From the NCBI RefSeq assembly GCF_944324935.1, contig NZ_CALUYG010000005.1:19887-83886 (forward strand): a stretch of DNA of 64,000 bases, read 5' to 3'. Source of the stretch: an uncultured Desulfovibrio sp. (lineage in GTDB: Bacteria > Desulfobacterota > Desulfovibrionia > Desulfovibrionales > Desulfovibrionaceae). Below the pieces are notes generated by a model, which worked only from the letters and a program-made list of their open reading frames with translations, was not told the origin of the DNA and made no database searches. This document shows positions 62,160 to 64,000 of the stretch, piece after piece. The translations under genes and the position numbers were made by a program. Numbering within the stretch: the stretch's first letter is position 1; each line of letters starts with the position of its first letter.

Positions 62160-62210
62160 GGCGGGCATGACGGATATATGTCGGACAAAACGCTTTTTTG
62201 CTGCTGAACG

Positions 62211-62241
62211 AAGGGGGGCTTGCGCCCCCCCTTTTTTTTGT
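62211..62241 (+). terminator. Intrinsic terminator after tsf
   Basis: AAGGGGGGC pairs with GCCCCCCCTT around a four-base loop and is followed by eight T residues, 52 bases past the tsf stop. Confidence 0.9.
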
Positions 62242-62312
62242 AACAGTTCACGACATAGCGTAATGCCGTGTAACATCGGAAAGCGCGCTGCGCGCGGGAG
62301 TCAGCAATCATC

Positions 62313-63869
62313 ATGTGGGATATGACGTGGATCGCCGATCCCTCGGCCTGGGCCGGTCTGGGGACGCTCGTACTGCTTGAGGTGGTGCTGGGCATCGACA
62401 ACCTTGTGTTCATTTCCATCCTCACCCAGCGCCTGCCCGACCATCAGCGGCGCCATGCCTTCCTGACCGGTCTCGGCCTTGCGCTGGCCATGCGGCTCGT
62501 GCTGCTCTCCGCCGTGGCCTGGATCGTGGGCCTGACCGAGCCCCTGTTCAGCCTGGCGGGCAAGCCCTTCTCCTGGCGGGACATCATCCTTATGTCCGGG
62601 GGCGTCTTCCTGCTCTTCAAAGGGACCATGGAACTGCACGAACGCCTCGAAGGCCATATGCTGGACTACGGCGCGCAGGACGGCCACGCCAACTTCTGGC
62701 AGGTCATCGCTCAGATCCTCGTGCTCGACGCGGTCTTCTCGCTGGACTCCATCATCACCTCCGTGGGCATGGTCAGCCATGTGCCGGTAATGATGCTCGC
62801 CGTTATCGCGGCTATGGGCGTCATGGTGCTCGCCGCCGCGCCCCTCACCAACTTTGTGGAAAAGCATCCCACGGTCATCATCCTCTGTCTGGGCTTCCTG
62901 CTTATGATCGGCCTGAGCCTCGTCATGGACGGCCTGGGCTTCCATCTGCCCAAGGGCTATCTCTACGCGGCCATCTGCTTCTCCGTGCTGGTGGAATGCT
63001 GCAACCAGATCGCGTTGCGCAACCGGCGCAAGCGTATCAGCATGCGTGATATGCGCGAATCCACGGCCCGCGCCGTGCTGGGCCTGCTGGGCGGCAGCCG
63101 CTACGGCGAGGAGGAGGCCCGGCTGGACGCCGCCGCCCTCGCCACCGAGCCGGACAGCGACGCCCTCTTCGCCCCCGAAGAACGGGATATGGTGGCCCGC
63201 GTCATCCGCCTGAGCGGACGCACCGCCCGCTTCATTATGACGCCCCGTCAGCGGGTGCGCTGGCTGGCCAGCGACGCCGACCGTGAGGCCGCCTGCGCCT
63301 TTGCCGCCGCCGCGCCGCTGGCCTGGCTGCCCGTGCTGGATACCGACCACGATGAGGTGCTCGGCGTCGTCCACGCGGGCGACCTGGCCGTCAGCGCCGG
63401 CCGCCCGGATGCCCAATGGTCCCTGACCCCGCTGCTGCGCCAAGCGCCCGATATTTTCGAGCACGCCGGCCTGTCCGACCTGCTGGAGATATTCCGCAAC
63501 GATCCCGTGCCCCTGGCCTTCGTCCGCGACGAATACGGCAGCGTCGTCGGCGTCATCACCCCCAATGACCTGCTCGGCGTGCTGGCCGGCCAGATGGGCG
63601 ACATGCCCGCCGGCCCCGAAGCCTGCCGCCAGCCCGACGGCAGCTGGCTCATGCCCGGACGCCTCTCCGTGGACGCCGTGACCGCCTGGCTCAACATCCA
63701 TATCCCCGCCCGCAGCAGCAGCGCCACCCTCGCCGGCCTCCTCCTCGAAAAAATGGGACACATCCCCGCCGAAGGCGAAACCTGCCGCATCGACGACTGG
63801 ACTATGGAGATCCGCCGCATGGACGGCCAGCGCATCGACGAAGTCCGCGCCGTCCGCCGCGGAGCCTAA
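62313..63869 (+). CDS. TerC-domain membrane protein with CBS pair and CorC/HlyC domain (YoaE-like)
   Basis: A 518-aa inner-membrane protein. Residues about 1-235 form a TerC domain of seven helices with LLEVVLGIDNLVFI and the second acidic motif LDAVFSLDSIITSVGM. Residues about 300-420 form a CBS pair (RFIMTPRQRVRWL, FRNDPVPLAFVRDEYGSVVG). The end is a CorC_HlyC domain (LSVDAVTAWLNIHI). Same length and order as E. coli YoaE/YegH. TerC proteins are linked to metal, chiefly manganese, export. It is monocistronic after the tsf terminator. Confidence 0.92.
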   Translation: MWDMTWIADPSAWAGLGTLVLLEVVLGIDNLVFISILTQRLPDHQRRHAFLTGLGLALAMRLVLLSAVAWIVGLTEPLFSLAGKPFSWRDIILMSGGVFLLFKGTMELHERLEGHMLDYGAQDGHANFWQVIAQILVLDAVFSLDSIITSVGMVSHVPVMMLAVIAAMGVMVLAAAPLTNFVEKHPTVIILCLGFLLMIGLSLVMDGLGFHLPKGYLYAAICFSVLVECCNQIALRNRRKRISMRDMRESTARAVLGLLGGSRYGEEEARLDAAALATEPDSDALFAPEERDMVARVIRLSGRTARFIMTPRQRVRWLASDADREAACAFAAAAPLAWLPVLDTDHDEVLGVVHAGDLAVSAGRPDAQWSLTPLLRQAPDIFEHAGLSDLLEIFRNDPVPLAFVRDEYGSVVGVITPNDLLGVLAGQMGDMPAGPEACRQPDGSWLMPGRLSVDAVTAWLNIHIPARSSSATLAGLLLEKMGHIPAEGETCRIDDWTMEIRRMDGQRIDEVRAVRRGA

Positions 63870-63923
63870 GCGTCGCTGTCGCGTTGCGGTATTTTTTGCG
63901 GGGGAAAAGGGGGATTTTTTTCA

Positions 63924-64000
63924 GCAGATTGTCAAACGAAAGTTGACACACAGAAGACCCCGTCTTCCCTCATTTTTTCCACAGTTGTCCTGTCACCGGA
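63924..64000 (-). mobile_element. Left end of a second IS30-family copy (runs off the window)
   Basis: From GCAGATTGTCAAACGAAAGT onward this repeats the left end of the element at 17715 with only a few changes. On the minus strand it encodes the transposase C-terminus RTTVEKMREDGVFCVSTFV with stop at 63932-63934, in the correct frame. The remainder is outside the window. Confidence 0.85.

Overview
The window is GC-rich bacterial chromosome, most likely from a sulfate-reducing deltaproteobacterium of the Desulfovibrio group. The indications are a dissimilatory-type ATP sulfurylase (sat), a CbiR-like cobamide-remodelling gene, and rimP-nusA-ylxR-infB and rpsB-tsf clusters of the expected composition. 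This placement is inferred from gene content; no rRNA or dsr genes are visible.

Layout. (1) 1-9,320 is a metabolic block: the tail of a membrane transporter, an iron-dependent alcohol dehydrogenase, a Crp/Fnr regulator, a CoA-acylating aldehyde dehydrogenase, an APC amino-acid permease, a DMT exporter (opposite strand) and an aconitase-family hydratase. (2) 9,453-11,945 is a compact, lower-GC DNA-modification island: vsr, a C5-cytosine methyltransferase and a DUF4928-like probable restriction gene, with overlapping reading frames. (3) 12-17 kb carries small unknown genes, ubiX coupled to a metallo-beta-lactamase-fold hydrolase, tRNA-Arg(CCG) and sat. Two copies of a structured interspersed repeat and a direct repeat lie between these genes. 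(4) 17.7-18.8 kb is a decayed IS30-family element; a second copy begins at the right edge of the window. (5) 18.9-24.2 kb is the infB-ylxR-nusA-rimP operon.

(6) 24,531-51,803 is the main accessory feature: a 27.3-kb integrative and conjugative element (ICE) inserted in the 3' half of a tRNA-Asp gene and bounded by a 53-bp direct repeat. It has a tyrosine integrase, a Rha-type regulator, a VirB1-like transglycosylase, the traJ and traI mobilization genes, and a long leftward transfer operon. That operon reads rep, traK, traL, traM, trbB, com-like, trbC, trbD, trbE, trbJ, trbL, trbF, trbG, trbH, trbI, unknown, traG, traF, small acidic, ardC-primase, topA, 58-aa gene, rdgC. Its layout resembles the IncP (RP4) Tra/Trb system. 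No antibiotic- or metal-resistance cargo is visible. Unusual parts are a cysteine-rich gene nested out of frame inside the relaxase, an opposite-strand secreted protein at the trbK (entry exclusion) position, a putative countertranscript RNA over the rep leader, and an oriT-like inverted repeat next to int.

(7) 51.8-64 kb returns to the chromosome: tRNA-Asp and tRNA-Val, a polysaccharide deacetylase, a DHH phosphoesterase, a CbiR-like protein, a sulfotransferase, an M16C peptidase, a small secreted Gly/Arg-rich protein, rpsB, tsf and a TerC/CBS/CorC membrane protein.

All functional calls come from reading motifs and gene order by eye; no database search was run.
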